A DNA stretch of 38,057 nt, taken from contig JAQULS010000011.1 of the NCBI GenBank assembly GCA_028749235.1, forward strand, positions 1-38,057, given 5' to 3'. Under the pieces are notes generated by a model. The model was not told the origin of the DNA. It was given only the letters and a program-made list of their open reading frames with translations, and ran no database searches. A program made the position numbers and the translations under genes. Source of the DNA: Acidobacteriota bacterium. GTDB taxonomy: Bacteria; Acidobacteriota; Aminicenantia; Aminicenantales; UBA4085. Shown piece after piece: positions 6,781 to 15,165 of this stretch (position 1 is its first letter; every line of letters starts with the position of its first letter).

Positions 6781-8052
6781 TCAGTTCGCCGGCTTCAGCA
6801 GGGCGCGAAGCTTGGCGACTTCCCGGGCGAACGCTTCCGTGTACTGTGTGCGCAGGGGGGCGACGGGATTGAATCGCCTTCCCAACGGATTGATGTAGGC
6901 GCCGTTCTGCTGGATGCGGTAATCCAAGTGCGGGCCCGTCGAAGCGCCGGACGAGCCGACTCTCCCGATCGTCTGGCCCATCCGCACCCGCCGGCCCCGC
7001 TCGACCAGGATACGGCTCAAGTGCATATACGTCGTCACATAGCCGTTGGCGTGCCGGACCTTGACGGCCCGGCCGGCGCCGCCCATCCATCCCGCGGATT
7101 CGACGAGCCCATCGCCGGTGGCCCGGACCGGCGTGCCGATCGGGGCGCCGAAATCGACGCCGTAGTGGGCCCGGTAGACCTTGTAGATGGGGTGGAAGCG
7201 GCTGCTGGTGAAGCGTGAAGTGATCGGGGCGGCGTAGGGGAGGGGCGAGCGGAGGAACTCCTTGCGCACGGACTTCCCGGCGGCGTCGAAATGGTCGGCT
7301 TCTTTCGTATCGGGATAAACGAAGCGGAAGGCCTCGTAGGCCTTGCCCTGGCAGACGAACTCGGCGGCCAGGATCTCGCCGTATCCGGCGAAAGCGCCCT
7401 CGCGGAAGTTTTTCTCGAAGACGAGCCGGAAGGAATCGCCGACCCGGAGCTCGGTGTTGAAATCGATGTCCCAGGCGAAGAGCTCGGCCATCTTCAGGGC
7501 CAGGACTTCCTTCTCGCCCTGTTTCTTGAGGGCGTTGATGAGGATGTCCTCGATCGTCCCGGCCGCTAAGGCCTGCCGGACCTCGAAGCGGTAGCTGATA
7601 ATGCCGGGCAGAAAACGGTTCCCGATCCGGTCCACCCGCAGATAACGCCGGTCGTCGACGTCGTATTCAATGGCTTGGACGGTGCCGGCCTCGTCCTTGA
7701 AGAAGCGCATGGTCCGGTCGGCCATGACCTTGCGCAAGTCAAAGACGGGCTTGACTTCCTCGTAGAACGAATTCGCCTCGACTTCGCTGAAGCCGTGCAA
7801 AGCCAGGATGTCGCTCAACGTCGTCCCTAGAGAAATGGCCTCGATGACCGGGGCCGGGGGAGCGGGATGGGTCGGGAAGGGGATCGCCGGCGAGAATGAA
7901 CCCTGTCCGGCGCCGCGGGGGAGAAAGAGAAAAATCGCGGCCGCGGCCAGGACGCCGACGACCGCGACCCAGATGATTTTCGGCGGGCGGCCGGACGGAT
8001 GCCCCGGGTCCCGCGGCTGGACTTCACGCAGGAACGGTTCGTCCGGGTTCAT
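6781..8052 (-). CDS. M23 family peptidoglycan DD-metalloendopeptidase, membrane-anchored
   Basis: A 423-residue protein with a cytoplasmic N-terminus, one membrane segment at about residues 26-44, a long periplasmic region resembling the N-terminal domains of MepM/Csd3-type enzymes (about 65-270), and a C-terminal LytM/M23 domain. Zinc-site residues are His296 and Asp300 (HYGVD). The usual C-terminal HxH is HLD here (His375, Asp377), so one expected His is Asp. M23 enzymes cleave peptide cross-links in the cell wall. It is last in an operon with cyclophilin, a small membrane protein and an M28 peptidase; 42 bp separate it from the M28 gene. Confidence 0.88.
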   Translation of the reverse strand: MNPDEPFLREVQPRDPGHPSGRPPKIIWVAVVGVLAAAAIFLFLPRGAGQGSFSPAIPFPTHPAPPAPVIEAISLGTTLSDILALHGFSEVEANSFYEEVKPVFDLRKVMADRTMRFFKDEAGTVQAIEYDVDDRRYLRVDRIGNRFLPGIISYRFEVRQALAAGTIEDILINALKKQGEKEVLALKMAELFAWDIDFNTELRVGDSFRLVFEKNFREGAFAGYGEILAAEFVCQGKAYEAFRFVYPDTKEADHFDAAGKSVRKEFLRSPLPYAAPITSRFTSSRFHPIYKVYRAHYGVDFGAPIGTPVRATGDGLVESAGWMGGAGRAVKVRHANGYVTTYMHLSRILVERGRRVRMGQTIGRVGSSGASTGPHLDYRIQQNGAYINPLGRRFNPVAPLRTQYTEAFAREVAKLRALLKPAN

Positions 8053-8094
8053 CGCCTATTCATACGCTCCGGCGGGGGATATGGTTACACTCCG

Positions 8095-9561
8095 TCACCG
8101 GTCGGCCCAGGCCCTCCCGGCCAGGAAGGCGACGCGGGCGATGTCGGCCATGATGTCGGGGTTGATCCGGTAGATCGTGTCGCCGATGAGATGGTAGGCC
8201 AGATGCGGCCCGTTGGAGCCGATCGAAGCCGTGGCGATGCCGGCGGCATAAAAGGGGGCGAAATCGGACCCGCGCACGCCGGCCGGGCCGGACATCTTGC
8301 TCAGGCCGCGAATGATGCCGACATGGGAGTCGGCCTCGTCCAGGAAGGGCTTGAGGGCGTCGTCCGTATAGCCGCCCCACGCGCCGTCGCCCTCGCCGGT
8401 CATATCGAAGTTGAGCATGGCGTCGACCTTGGCGAAAAGCGCGGGGACATGGCCGACAAACCAGGTCGAGCCCTGCAGGCCCTTCTCTTCGCCCCCGAAG
8501 AGGACGAAGACGACGGACCGCTTGGGCTTCTGCTTCAGCGCGGCGAAGGCCCGGGCGATCTCCATGACCGTGGCCGAGCCGCTGGCATTGTCGTCCGCGC
8601 CGGGGAAAAGGAAGCCCATGTGCAGGCCGTCGTGGTCGAAGTGGCCGCCGACGACCAGGCATTCCTTCTTGAGGACGGGATCCGAGCCTTCCACGCAGCC
8701 GGCGACGTTGTAGCCGATGCCGTCGGGATGGTTCTCGGCCTCGACTTCATAGCGGATCCGTGACTTGAGGGCGGAGCTCAACGGCTTGCGGTAGGTCAGC
8801 AGGTCTTTTTTCAGCTCGGCGCTGGTGACGCCGATCTCCTTGAGCAGGGAGTCGGCGACCTTCTCGCTGATCATGGCCGGCAGGAATCCCCGCCTCCAGT
8901 CGCCGTTGGGGTTCGACAGGGGCTCGGGGTAGATGTAGATGAGCCCGGCGGCGCCCTTCTCCTGGGCTGTTTGCATCCGGGTCCGGTGCTCGTCGTGATG
9001 ATTGTAGCGGTCGTCGCGGGCCGGCGTGCCCCGGAAGCAAAGCACCATCTTGCCCTTGACGTCGAGTCCGGCGTAGTCGTCATAGCCGAGCTCGGGAGCC
9101 GAGATGCCCCAGCCAGCGAAGACGAGTCCGGCTTCGATCTTGCCGCTGTCGGTGAAGATCAGCGGCAGGAAATCCGAGTTGGGGGCGAGCTTGCGGCCCG
9201 CCGCGTCGCCCGGCAGGGAGACCGTCATCTCGGCCGATCGGACGACGGTGTAGGGGGACGGGTAAGGCAGAAGGTAGCCGTCCTTGGCGCTGACCGGCTT
9301 CAAGCCCCAGGCGCGGAACAGCCCGGCCGCCCAGCGGGCGGCGGCGGTATAGCCCTCGTGCCCCGTCATGCGGCCGGCGAAGGCGGGATCGGCCATGGTC
9401 TTCACATGAGCGTAGGCGGAAGCGCCGTCGATCACGGCCAGGGCTTTGGCGATATCGGAAGGGAGGGGCTTTTGGGCGGAGGCACGCGAGGCTCCCAAGC
9501 CGGCGGCTGCACCGACGCAGACGAGGCCGAGGACGAGAATGAGTATGGGATTTTTTTTCAT
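8095..9561 (-). CDS. Secreted M28 family zinc aminopeptidase with PA-type insert
   Basis: A 488-residue exported peptidase. The signal peptide (about 1-29) ends near ASA. A protease-associated (PA) type region with GYDDYAGLDVKGKMVL lies at about 160-180. The catalytic domain shows the co-catalytic two-zinc site: GGHFDH with His307, GADDNASG near 322, GGEEKG near 356, NFDMTGEGD, and a final YHLIGDT His near 460. M28 enzymes remove N-terminal amino acids from peptides, here in the periplasm or outside. Its ATG overlaps the stop of the upstream small membrane gene (ATGA). It is a paralogue of the peptidase at 15166-16713. Confidence 0.9.
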   Translation of the reverse strand: MKKNPILILVLGLVCVGAAAGLGASRASAQKPLPSDIAKALAVIDGASAYAHVKTMADPAFAGRMTGHEGYTAAARWAAGLFRAWGLKPVSAKDGYLLPYPSPYTVVRSAEMTVSLPGDAAGRKLAPNSDFLPLIFTDSGKIEAGLVFAGWGISAPELGYDDYAGLDVKGKMVLCFRGTPARDDRYNHHDEHRTRMQTAQEKGAAGLIYIYPEPLSNPNGDWRRGFLPAMISEKVADSLLKEIGVTSAELKKDLLTYRKPLSSALKSRIRYEVEAENHPDGIGYNVAGCVEGSDPVLKKECLVVGGHFDHDGLHMGFLFPGADDNASGSATVMEIARAFAALKQKPKRSVVFVLFGGEEKGLQGSTWFVGHVPALFAKVDAMLNFDMTGEGDGAWGGYTDDALKPFLDEADSHVGIIRGLSKMSGPAGVRGSDFAPFYAAGIATASIGSNGPHLAYHLIGDTIYRINPDIMADIARVAFLAGRAWADR

Positions 9562-9800
9562 GATTTTGGGCCTTTTTCAATCGAATTGCGGCGGAGGTTT
9601 TTGCGGCGGGCGATCTCCAAGCGGACCGGCTTGTCCAGGACCATGACGTAATAGATGCCCAGACAGCAGATGATGACCAGAAACCGCCAGGTATTGCCCT
9701 TCAGAAGAGACAGCACGGCGGTCACGGCCGCTCCGGCCAGGAGGGCCACGTGGAAGAGGGCGAAGAGCGTGTCTCCGAGCCGGCTGCGTTGGGCGGCCAT
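9558..9800 (-). CDS. Small hypothetical membrane protein
   Basis: An 80-residue protein with two predicted membrane helices (about residues 12-33 and 38-55) and a strongly basic C-terminus (EIARRKNLRRNS), which by the positive-inside rule should be cytoplasmic. The start is the ATG at 9800-9798 with GGAG just upstream. A longer in-frame extension runs through the cyclophilin gene in another frame and lacks coding character. It begins 17 bp after the cyclophilin stop and its stop overlaps the M28 start, so it is inside the operon. I do not recognise a family. Confidence 0.7.
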   Translation of the reverse strand: MAAQRSRLGDTLFALFHVALLAGAAVTAVLSLLKGNTWRFLVIICCLGIYYVMVLDKPVRLEIARRKNLRRNSIEKGPKS

Positions 9801-9817
9801 GACGGCTCCGGCCGGGC

Positions 9818-10399
9818 TTACTGGGCCCGGCGGATGGACAGGATGGTCACCGCCTGGCGGGGAGCGTCCTCGTAGCCCTTGATGGTGCCGGTGGCGACGC
9901 CGGCGATGGCATCCACGATGTCGAGCCCGGAGGTCACCTTGCCGAAGACGCAATACCCGAATCCTTCCTCGCTGGTGTTCTTGTTGTCGAGCATGGCGTT
10001 ATTGGCGTGGTTGATGAAGAACTGGGCCGTCGCGGTGTGGGGAGCCGAGAAGCGAGCCATGGCGATCGTGCCGCGCAGGTTCTTGACCTTGTTGGTCGCC
10101 TCGTTGCGGATGGCGGCCCGGGTCGGCTTCTCGGCCATGTCGGCGGTCAGCCCGCCGCCCTGGATCATGAAGCCCTTGATGACCCGATGGAAGATCGTGT
10201 TGTCGTAGAACTTGGCGTCGACGTAGGCCAGGAAATTCTTGACGGTCAACGGCGCCTTGTCGGCGAAAAGCTCCAGGGTGATGTCGCCCTTGGTCGTCTT
10301 GATGATGACGGCGGGATTGGCCGTCTGGGCGGCGAGGGAGGAGGCCGCGCCGAGGATGATCCCGGCCGCGGCGAAGAGGAAGAGAATCCGTTTGGACAT
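9818..10399 (-). CDS. Exported cyclophilin-type peptidyl-prolyl cis-trans isomerase
   Basis: A 193-residue protein with a cleavable signal peptide (MSKRILFLFAAAGIILGAASSLAAQ, about 1-25) and a complete cyclophilin domain. FHRVIKGFMIQGG carries the catalytic Arg, AQFFIN follows, and the C-terminal half has GYCVFGKVTSGLDIVDAI. It catalyses proline isomerisation in periplasmic protein folding. The start is the ATG at 10399-10397 preceded by AAGGAG; an upstream in-frame ATG at 10459 would give a longer, non-hydrophobic N-terminus. It is the first gene of the operon leading to the M28 and M23 peptidases. Confidence 0.93.
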   Translation of the reverse strand: MSKRILFLFAAAGIILGAASSLAAQTANPAVIIKTTKGDITLELFADKAPLTVKNFLAYVDAKFYDNTIFHRVIKGFMIQGGGLTADMAEKPTRAAIRNEATNKVKNLRGTIAMARFSAPHTATAQFFINHANNAMLDNKNTSEEGFGYCVFGKVTSGLDIVDAIAGVATGTIKGYEDAPRQAVTILSIRRAQ

Positions 10400-10457
10400 G
10401 GCGGCAGTCTCCTTGATCCCGCGGGGCCGTGCCTGCGCCTCTGCGGGCCGAAACCGC

Positions 10458-10487
10458 AAGATAGCACGGCGTCCCGGCGCCGGTCAA
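10458..10487 (-). promoter_or_regulatory. Promoter of the cyclophilin-M28-M23 operon
   Basis: Minus-strand TTGACC (10487-10482), 18-bp spacer, TATCTT (10463-10458). This predicts a 5' leader of about 50 nt. It is the only -35/-10-like pair I see between the GH3 gene stop and the cyclophilin start. Confidence 0.55.
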
Positions 10488-10524
10488 CTTGAAGGCCGGG
10501 CCGCTTCGAGGAGGGCGTCCGGTA

Positions 10525-13500
10525 TCAGCGGAACAGCCGCGGCGCCAGGTCGGACAGGTAGATCCGCCAGTTGGCCCAGGTATGGCCGCCCGGCGTCTCC
10601 CGGAAGAGGAAAGAGAAGCCGTGCTTCTGCAACCGCTCGGCCAGGACCCGGGATCCCTGGTAGGCCATCGCGTCCTTGACGCCGCAGCCGACATAGTAGA
10701 GCTTGACGCCGCTCTTGTGAAGGGCGGCCAGCGCCTTGTCCAGCGCCTCGTCGGCGTTGCGGACGCCGGAGCTGAAGACGCCGATCCAGCCGAACATGCC
10801 GGGATGGGCGTTGCTGACGGCGACGGTGTGCATGCCGCCCATGGACAGGCCGGCGATGGCCCGGGAATCCTTGGCCGCCTTCACCCGGTAGCTTTTCTCG
10901 ACGTAGGGGATGATGTCCTTGGCCAGGCTTTCGGGGAACGTGGGCCGGCCGGGCGCTCCCATCATCGGGACCGTGCCTTGCGGCCCCGTGGCCGGTCCCA
11001 GGGCCGAGCCCTGGCCGACCACCTGATTCGCGTTGCCGTTCGGCATGACCACGATCATGGGCACGGCTTTTCCCTGGGCGATGAGATTGTCCAGGATCAC
11101 CGCCGTCCGGCCGAGCGTCCCCCAAGCATCCTCGTCGCCGCCCGCGCCGTGCAGAAGGTAGAGGACCGGGAAGCGGCCCTTGCCCTTGCCGTATCCGGGC
11201 GGCGTGTAGACGGCCATCCGGCGGATGAGCTTCAGGGTCGGCGAGGGATACCAAATCAGCGAGACCGCGCCGTGCGGAACGTCCTTCCATTCGTAGAGCG
11301 ACGACTCCGGGCCGGATATGATCAGGATGTTGTCGAGGCGGGAGCCGTCCCGCTTGGTGGAGGAGTTGCGCGGGTCGAGCGTCCGCACGCCGTCGACGCT
11401 GAAGGTGTAGCCCCAGAGCTCGGGCGCCAAGGGGCCGACCGTGGCGGACCAGAGGCCTTGTCCGTCCCGAACCATCGGCACGCCGGCGCCGCCTTCCCAA
11501 TCTCCGTTGAGCAGGACCTCGGACGCATCCGGCGCCTGCAGCCGGAAGGCGACCCGCTTGTCGGGCAGGATCTCGGGCGAGGGGAGAACGGCGGCGCGGG
11601 CGGGGCCGATCCGCCGCCCGCTCATGGGCGGCGCGGGCTTCCACTCGGCGATCTCTTTGGCGGGCGGGAGCGCGGCGCTTTCCATTTTCACGACCAGCTC
11701 GTTCGCCAGCTTGAAGGACGCGGTCTGCCGGATGTCGCGCGAGGAGGCTCCGATTCCGACCTCATAAGTTCCCGGCTCCGCGATCCAGGCGGAGCGGGCG
11801 GCGTCGAAGGAGGCCAAGCTTCGCCCGCTCAGGGCGAAGGCTAAAGTTTGCGATTCGCCCGGCCGTAGGAGCTTCGTCTTGGCGAATCCCTTGAGCTCCA
11901 GGGCGGGCTTGTCGAGCCGGCCCGCGGGCGCCTTGAGGTAGAGCTGGACGGCTTCCTTGCCCGGTCGATCGCCCGCGTTTCTGATCTCCACCGTTGCGGT
12001 CAGCGCGCCGTCGAACGTCTCGGCGTCAAGCTTCAGGTTCGCGTATGCGAATCGGGTGTAGGACAGGCCGTAGCCGAACTCGTAGGCGGGCCGGACGCCG
12101 AAGGATTCGTAGTATCGATAGCCGACGTAGATGCCGTCCTCGTAGATCACCACGGAGGGCCGCCCTCCCCGGAAGCCGCCCGGCTGGGCTGGGGCGGGCG
12201 CGGGCGTCTCGGGCGGGGTCTCGCGGCCCGGGAAGAGGCCCGCCGACGGCACGTCTTCATAGCGGACCGGGAACGTCGCGGCCAGCTTGCCGGAGGGATT
12301 GACCTTGCCGCTCAAAAGATCGGCGATGGAATGCCCGGTCTCCTGCCCGCCCTGCCAGGCCAGCAGGATGGCGTCGGGGCGATCCCGCCAGGAGGCGGTC
12401 TCGATGACGCCGCCGACGTTGAGGATAACCACGGACGTCTTGCCCTTGGCCCGGAAGGCGGACGTGACCAGCTTGATCATGGCGCGTTCGGTCTGGGTCA
12501 GGCGGAAGTCGCCTTCCGTGTCCGTCCGGTCGCGGCCTTCGCCCGAGTTGCGGCCGATGGTGATGACGGCGGCGTCGGCCCGGCCGGCGAGCCCGTCGAC
12601 GAGCGCCGCGTTGAGGTCCATCTCGGAGATGGTCCGCGGCCCGGTCATGAAGCTTCGCGGCCCGTCCGGCCGGCTCTCGCGGACCGCTTTCAGGTAGGCG
12701 GCGTAGAGGGACCGCAGTCCGCCTTCAACGGCGTAGCCGGCTTTCTCCAAGCCCTCGACGAGCGAGACGCTGTAGGCCTCGTTGACATCGCCGCTGCCCG
12801 TGCCGCCGGTGATGATCTCATAGGAGGTGTTGCCGAAGGCCGCGATCGTCTTGATCGCGGGAGCCCAGGGCAGGGCGCCGCCGGCGTTCTTCAGCAGGAC
12901 CATGCCCTCCGCCGCGGCCCGCCGCGCCGTCTCGGCGTGGGCCTTGAGGTCGGGTTTGTCGGAATGCGTCCGGCCCATGAAGCGGGGCGTCTTCAGGACG
13001 ATTCGCAGGATCCGCTCCACGTTCCGATCAAGGATTCCGACGTCCAGCTTGCCGTCCTTGACGGCCTGGACGATGGCCTGCGACTGGGTGGGGCTTCCCG
13101 GCATGAGCAGCTCGTTGCCGGCCGTCATCTGGGCGGCGGGATCCTTGCCTCCGCCCCAGTCGGTCATGACGAAGCCCTGAAAGCCCCAGTCGTCGCGCAG
13201 GACCTTGGTCAGCAGGTCGGCGCTTTCCGAGGCGTATACGCCGTTGATCAGGTTGTAGGACGACATCACCGTCCAGGGCCGGGACTCCTCGACGGCGATC
13301 CGGAAGCCCTCGAGGTAGAGCTCGCGCAGCGCCCGCGGGCTGACGATCGTATCCAGATGGAAGCGGTTCGTCTCGGCGTTGTTGGCGGCGAAGTGCTTGA
13401 CCGAGGTGCCGACGCCCTGCGACTGGACGCCGGAGACCACGGCCGCCGTGATCTTCCCGGCGACATACGGATCCTCGGAAAAGTATTCGAAATTCCGGCC

Positions 13501-14055
13501 GCACAGGGGATTGCGGTGCAGATTGAGGGCCGGCGCCAGGAGAATGTCGACGCCGTACTCGACCATCTCATTGCCTACCGCCCGGCCGACTTCGGCGGCC
13601 AGGTCCGTGTCCCAGGTCGAAGCCATCAGGGTCGAAACCGGAAAGGCCGTGGCGTAGTAGGTCGCCTTGTCGTTCTCGCGGTTGGGATTGATCCGAAGCC
13701 CCGCGGGCCCGTCGGCCAGAACCATCGCCGGGATGCCGAGGCGCGGTATGGCGACGGTCGTTCCCGCGGCGCCCGGGACGAGGCTGGGGGAAGAGACCGG
13801 GGCCGGAGAAGGAGCCGCGGCGGGCTTGGAGGGGGAAGCGCCGGCCGCGGCGGCGGGCGGCGCGGCCAGCTTGCGCATGGTGTTGAAGCCGACGACGAAG
13901 CTCGCCTTTTCTTCCAGGGTCATGGCCGCGATGACGTCCTTGAGCGGGGCCCGGCCCAGCTTCGGCGCATCTTGGGCCGGGAGATGCACAGACAGCGGAA
14001 TCAAGCCGAAAGCGCAGACGGCCGTCAGGCATGCGAGCAAGGGGGATTTCTTCAT
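10525..14055 (-). CDS. Secreted GH3 beta-glycosidase fused to a CBM48-like and CE1-type esterase module
   Basis: A 1176-residue exported multidomain enzyme. The signal peptide (about 1-30) is followed by the GH3 barrel with KHFAANNAETNR near 220 and the nucleophile Asp299 in VMTDWGG, then the GH3 C-terminal domain (about 390-640) and an Fn3-like domain (about 700-780). A CBM48/E-set-like domain (about 825-905, LLNGDWEGG) precedes an alpha/beta-hydrolase of the Esterase D/CE1 type: nucleophile Ser1071 in GLSMGG, likely Asp near 1126, His1158 in GGHTW. A Pro/Ala-rich insert at about 65-95 interrupts the N-terminal lead-in. It probably removes both a sugar and an acyl group (for example feruloyl) from plant-type polysaccharide; the substrate is an inference. 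The start at 14055 has GGGAGG upstream. Confidence 0.9.
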   Translation of the reverse strand: MKKSPLLACLTAVCAFGLIPLSVHLPAQDAPKLGRAPLKDVIAAMTLEEKASFVVGFNTMRKLAAPPAAAAGASPSKPAAAPSPAPVSSPSLVPGAAGTTVAIPRLGIPAMVLADGPAGLRINPNRENDKATYYATAFPVSTLMASTWDTDLAAEVGRAVGNEMVEYGVDILLAPALNLHRNPLCGRNFEYFSEDPYVAGKITAAVVSGVQSQGVGTSVKHFAANNAETNRFHLDTIVSPRALRELYLEGFRIAVEESRPWTVMSSYNLINGVYASESADLLTKVLRDDWGFQGFVMTDWGGGKDPAAQMTAGNELLMPGSPTQSQAIVQAVKDGKLDVGILDRNVERILRIVLKTPRFMGRTHSDKPDLKAHAETARRAAAEGMVLLKNAGGALPWAPAIKTIAAFGNTSYEIITGGTGSGDVNEAYSVSLVEGLEKAGYAVEGGLRSLYAAYLKAVRESRPDGPRSFMTGPRTISEMDLNAALVDGLAGRADAAVITIGRNSGEGRDRTDTEGDFRLTQTERAMIKLVTSAFRAKGKTSVVILNVGGVIETASWRDRPDAILLAWQGGQETGHSIADLLSGKVNPSGKLAATFPVRYEDVPSAGLFPGRETPPETPAPAPAQPGGFRGGRPSVVIYEDGIYVGYRYYESFGVRPAYEFGYGLSYTRFAYANLKLDAETFDGALTATVEIRNAGDRPGKEAVQLYLKAPAGRLDKPALELKGFAKTKLLRPGESQTLAFALSGRSLASFDAARSAWIAEPGTYEVGIGASSRDIRQTASFKLANELVVKMESAALPPAKEIAEWKPAPPMSGRRIGPARAAVLPSPEILPDKRVAFRLQAPDASEVLLNGDWEGGAGVPMVRDGQGLWSATVGPLAPELWGYTFSVDGVRTLDPRNSSTKRDGSRLDNILIISGPESSLYEWKDVPHGAVSLIWYPSPTLKLIRRMAVYTPPGYGKGKGRFPVLYLLHGAGGDEDAWGTLGRTAVILDNLIAQGKAVPMIVVMPNGNANQVVGQGSALGPATGPQGTVPMMGAPGRPTFPESLAKDIIPYVEKSYRVKAAKDSRAIAGLSMGGMHTVAVSNAHPGMFGWIGVFSSGVRNADEALDKALAALHKSGVKLYYVGCGVKDAMAYQGSRVLAERLQKHGFSFLFRETPGGHTWANWRIYLSDLAPRLFR

Positions 14056-14111
14056 GAGTCGACCTCCCGTCAGAAGATCCGCGGCCGGCGCGCGGGCTTC
14101 GGGCGAAGGCG

Positions 14112-14140
14112 ATGATACCACCGGCTTTCCGCCCGGGCAA
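14112..14140 (-). promoter_or_regulatory. Promoter of the GH3-esterase gene
   Basis: Minus-strand TTGCCC (14140-14135), 17 bp, TATCAT (14117-14112). The predicted start is near 14105, giving a leader of about 50 nt. Its -35 lies 11 bp from the -35 of the divergent promoter at 14152-14180. Confidence 0.5.
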
Positions 14141-14151
14141 TTGCCGGCGGC

Positions 14152-14180
14152 TTGACCTGGCTCCATCCGCGACCTATATA
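14152..14180 (+). promoter_or_regulatory. Promoter of the barrel-like protein gene
   Basis: TTGACC (14152-14157), 17 bp, TATATA (14175-14180). The predicted start is near 14187, about 29 nt before the ATG at 14216, with GGAGG in between. It is back-to-back with the GH3 promoter. Confidence 0.7.
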
Positions 14181-14215
14181 TGAAACAAAGGGAAAAAGTT
14201 CGCGAGGAGGTCGTC

Positions 14216-15076
14216 ATGCGGCCAAAATCCTTCGTCGGCGTGGTGGGGCTTGCCCTTTGCCTCGTTTCGGGGGCCGTTCCCGCCCGGGGGCAGGGCCATT
14301 TCGAATTCGGCTTTCACTATGGTTCCTGGAGCCTCAATCTGCTCAAATCGACCTTTGAGGGATTGGCTGACAGCTTTGCCGAACAGTTCAAGAACCAGCA
14401 GTTCGACAAGCTGCAGGAGCAGAATCCCGGCATCGACCTGCGGGAGGTTGATTTTCTGACCACCGTCGAATTCGATTCGAGCGGCAAGGACTTCGGCTTC
14501 GACGTGCGCTGGTACCCGGCGGGGGAGAAAGGTTCGTTCTCGATCGGATTGGCGGTCGAGAAGCTGACCATGAAAATCGCCGTCCCCACCGCCACGACCG
14601 CGATGACCCTGGAAGACTCGTCGACCCACGAGATCATCTCTTTCGAAGGGAGCGCGTCGGGCGAAGTGAAGGCCACGCCGCTGGCTTTCCTGCTGACTTT
14701 CCGCTGGGACATCTTTCCGCGCAGCGTCGTCCATCCGTACTTCACGCTCGGATTCGGGGCGGCCGGAGTAAGCGCCTGGGACGAGACGACGATGACTTAT
14801 GAGATCAGCGGCACGGCGGAATTTCCCGGCGAAGAGCCGCAGACGATTTCCGATACGGGGAGCAAGACCCTGCTCCAGCTCAAGGAGGAGGACGCCCAAC
14901 GCAAACTCGAGGCAGGCTCCGACGAGGATCCGTTCGACTATCCGATCAAGTTCTTCCCCTTCTTCCAGCTCCACTTCGGGCTTAAGGCCAAGCTGGCCAA
15001 GTTCGCCCACCTCATGGTCGACTTCGGGATCCTGGACGGATTCGTCCTGCGCGGCGGCCTCGCTATCCGTATTTAA
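14216..15076 (+). CDS. Putative outer-membrane beta-barrel or secreted protein, hypothetical
   Basis: A 286-residue exported protein with a signal peptide (MRPKSFVGVVGLALCLVSGAVPARG). The mature part alternates hydrophobic and polar residues in strand-like runs (FEFGFHYGSWSLNL, FGFDVRWYPAG, FLLTFRWDIFP, YFTLGFGAAGVSAW) and ends with FVLRGGLAIRI, like the terminal strand of small outer-membrane barrels. A charged stretch around residues 215-245 may be a loop. The start at 14216 has GAGGAGGT just upstream; an in-frame ATG at 14180 sits in the -10 region. I do not recognise a named family. It is divergent from the GH3-esterase gene. Confidence 0.7.
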   Translation: MRPKSFVGVVGLALCLVSGAVPARGQGHFEFGFHYGSWSLNLLKSTFEGLADSFAEQFKNQQFDKLQEQNPGIDLREVDFLTTVEFDSSGKDFGFDVRWYPAGEKGSFSIGLAVEKLTMKIAVPTATTAMTLEDSSTHEIISFEGSASGEVKATPLAFLLTFRWDIFPRSVVHPYFTLGFGAAGVSAWDETTMTYEISGTAEFPGEEPQTISDTGSKTLLQLKEEDAQRKLEAGSDEDPFDYPIKFFPFFQLHFGLKAKLAKFAHLMVDFGILDGFVLRGGLAIRI

Positions 15077-15165
15077 TCGAATGATCATTTCTCAAGAGCC
15101 CTTTGACGAGGGCGGCCTGTTTGTAATACATAGACTCTTTCCAATTCCTTAGGCGAGGAGTCTTC

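Noticed and set aside
15098-15113. GCCCT/AGGGC hairpin as terminator of the barrel-like gene
   Set aside because: Only 5 bp of stem, no T-tract, and it overlaps a weak TTGACG that could be a -35 (18 bp before TACATA) for the downstream peptidase. Neither reading is strong.
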